Part shown: positions 24,242 through 24,980 of the stretch, piece by piece | How the letters are laid out: every line of letters begins with the position of its first letter | Numbering within the stretch: position 1 is the first letter of the stretch | Source: Coriobacteriaceae bacterium | GTDB taxonomy: Bacteria; Actinomycetota; Coriobacteriia; Coriobacteriales; UMGS124 | NCBI GenBank assembly: GCA_019421015.1 | Contig: JAHZGC010000001.1 | Span: 106,234 to 131,213, forward strand | Direction of reading: 5' to 3' | DNA: 24,980 nucleotides | Program-made: the position numbers and the translations under genes | The notes under the pieces: model-generated | What the model was told of the DNA's origin: nothing | The model's input: only the letters and a program-made list of their open reading frames with translations | Databases searched by the model: none

Positions 24242-24282
24242 CCCATTCGCCTGCATGCTCCCGGAACATGCAGGCGAATGGG
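24242..24282. repeat. Perfect 16-bp inverted repeat
   Basis: CCCATTCGCCTGCATG (24242-24257) and CATGCAGGCGAATGGG (24267-24282) are exact reverse complements with a 9-base loop (CTCCCGGAA). No T-run follows on either strand, so it is not a standard terminator. Such a long exact stem suggests a selected RNA or DNA hairpin. Confidence 0.8.
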
Positions 24283-24462
24283 CCCCTCGTCGTACGTGAT
24301 ACCGTCGAAGGGCGCGGGCCGCCGAGTCTCGGTTGCCCCCGGGTCCGCCCGAGGCGCCGCGCCGGCAAACCATGGCAGAATCGGGCAGAGGACCTTCGAC
24401 CGGAGGGTCGCCGCAGGGTCGGCCGATACCTTCTCAGCTCAGGAGTGCAGCGGGGTCCATGG

Positions 24463-24493
24463 TCTGACCCGGCCGCTAAACGGCCGGATCAGA
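24463..24493. repeat. 13-bp inverted repeat with one mismatch
   Basis: TCTGA-C-CCGGCCG (24463-24475) pairs with CGGCCGG-A-TCAGA (24481-24493) around the 5-base loop CTAAA; the only mismatch is C against A. No T-run follows. It is the second strong hairpin in the same gene-free region, about 200 bases from the first. Confidence 0.7.
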
Positions 24494-24790
24494 TCCCGAA
24501 AGCACCGGGGCCGCACCGGAAAGCTCGGCCGCCCCGCCGCAAGCGACCCGGGACGTCGGGACGGCGCCGGCGACTGCGGGTACCGCCGAAACGGGCTCGC
24601 GACTCGCTTGTAAGTGAATGTCCCACGATGCCTCCTTACGATAGACTCACATGACAAGAGTGCGCTGACTTGCGAATCCCCCCTTCTCTCTGAGTCGGCT
24701 TAACGGCATCGTAGGAGTTGTCTTCATGAAGGTCTGTAGTCAGTTACTGCAAGTAGGTGTTTACAATATGCGTGAGCTGCGTATTTACAT

Positions 24791-24980
24791 TTAATTGCCT
24801 TCTTGTATCAAGTTTTCATCGATAAGATTCTTGACAAGCTGTAAACGGCTATGAACACCGAGGCGGCTGAAAGCCTCGCGGCGCGCACGGTCGATAACGC
24901 TGCGCGAGTATCCGAGCGACTCGGCGGCATATGAAGAGCTCTTACCCTCCGCAAGGATCGATACGACTTTGACCTGCAAC
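24791..24980 (-). CDS. LuxR-family transcriptional regulator, C-terminal HTH only (cut by window end)
   Basis: The visible 62 residues form a LuxR-type HTH: VVSILAEGKSSSYAAESLGYSRSVIDRARREAFSRLGVHSRLQLVKNL, with the usual G-x-S..A..LG-S...V......KLGV-sR spacing. The reading frame continues past the window edge, so the N-terminal domain is not seen. Many Coriobacteriia LuxR proteins carry a multi-span membrane N-terminus; whether this one does is unknown. It points the same way as the ABC operon, but 820 bases separate them, so co-transcription is unlikely; control of the operon is possible. Confidence 0.82.
   Translation of the reverse strand, partial: LQVKVVSILAEGKSSSYAAESLGYSRSVIDRARREAFSRLGVHSRLQLVKNLIDENLIQEGN

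Larger units (their letters stand above)
23970..24790. other. Hairpin-rich, GC-rich gap with no credible gene
   Basis: Between the ABC operon and the LuxR-type gene, about 820 bases contain only frames of Arg/Pro/Gly-rich composition without domains. Bases about 24000-24610 are much more GC-rich than the operon to the left, and the last 180 bases are AT-rich. Two strong hairpins are listed separately. It may be a structured non-coding RNA, a degenerate mobile element or a recombination scar. No match to tRNA, tmRNA, RNase P or group II intron motifs was recognised. Confidence 0.4.

Noticed and set aside
24242..24282. Intrinsic terminator of the LuxR-type gene
   Set aside because: It has no T-run on either strand and lies more than 500 bases past the stop.
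23970..24790. tRNA, tmRNA, RNase P RNA or group II intron
   Set aside because: None of the conserved sequence blocks of these RNAs were recognised.

Overview
The window reads as a chromosomal segment of a GC-rich anaerobic actinobacterium, most likely a gut-type Coriobacteriia (Collinsella/Olsenella/Eggerthella relatives). This is inferred from the gene mix: glutamate-dependent acid resistance, a Tat-exported molybdopterin oxidoreductase with a four-cluster ferredoxin partner, a LuxR-type regulator and small DUF3791-type proteins. No rRNA, tRNA, CRISPR array or intact transposase was recognised.

Layout. 0.4-5.2 kb (+): gadC, gadB and a second APC-family permease form an acid-resistance/amine block. 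5.2-6.5 kb (-): a type IV AbiEi/AbiEii toxin-antitoxin pair, with a large palindromic operator on its start codon. 6.6-10.4 kb: a Crp/Fnr-like regulator (-) diverges from a two-gene molybdoenzyme operon (+) that lacks a membrane-anchor gene. 10.43-11.03 kb: a non-coding zone with two unrelated repeat systems and a decayed copy of a small gene that is better preserved 7 kb away.

11.0-17.6 kb (-) holds the most interesting unit. It encodes a Tat-exported periplasmic-binding-type protein, a NifH-like ATPase, two divergent NifD/NifK-like proteins, a FecCD/BtuC-type permease and its ATPase. The five genes from nifH-like to ATPase touch, overlap or lie within 12 nt of each other. There is no nifB, nifEN, nifV or scaffold gene. 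I read this as a nitrogenase-like (Nfl/BchLNB/CfbCD-type) reductase coupled to import of a metal chelate, tetrapyrrole or siderophore-like substrate. Two related metal-box-like dyads lie upstream of the binding-protein gene. The substrate is unknown.

17.8-19.6 kb: a DUF3791-type gene with an overlapping partner that is cut short by an in-frame TGA (+), and a Tat-exported metallophosphoesterase (-). 20.3-24.0 kb (-): a visibly lower-GC five-gene operon encoding a BcrA-type ABC ATPase and two ABC-2-like permeases, bracketed by two single-span membrane-anchored proteins; it was probably acquired horizontally. 24.0-24.8 kb: GC-rich, hairpin-rich DNA with no credible gene, followed by the C-terminal HTH of a LuxR-type regulator running off the window end.

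All identifications come from reading motifs by eye. Family calls are firm for gadC, gadB, AbiE, the FeS/Mo pair, NifH and the ABC ATPases. Substrates of the Mo enzyme, the nitrogenase-like enzyme and the last ABC transporter are not determined.
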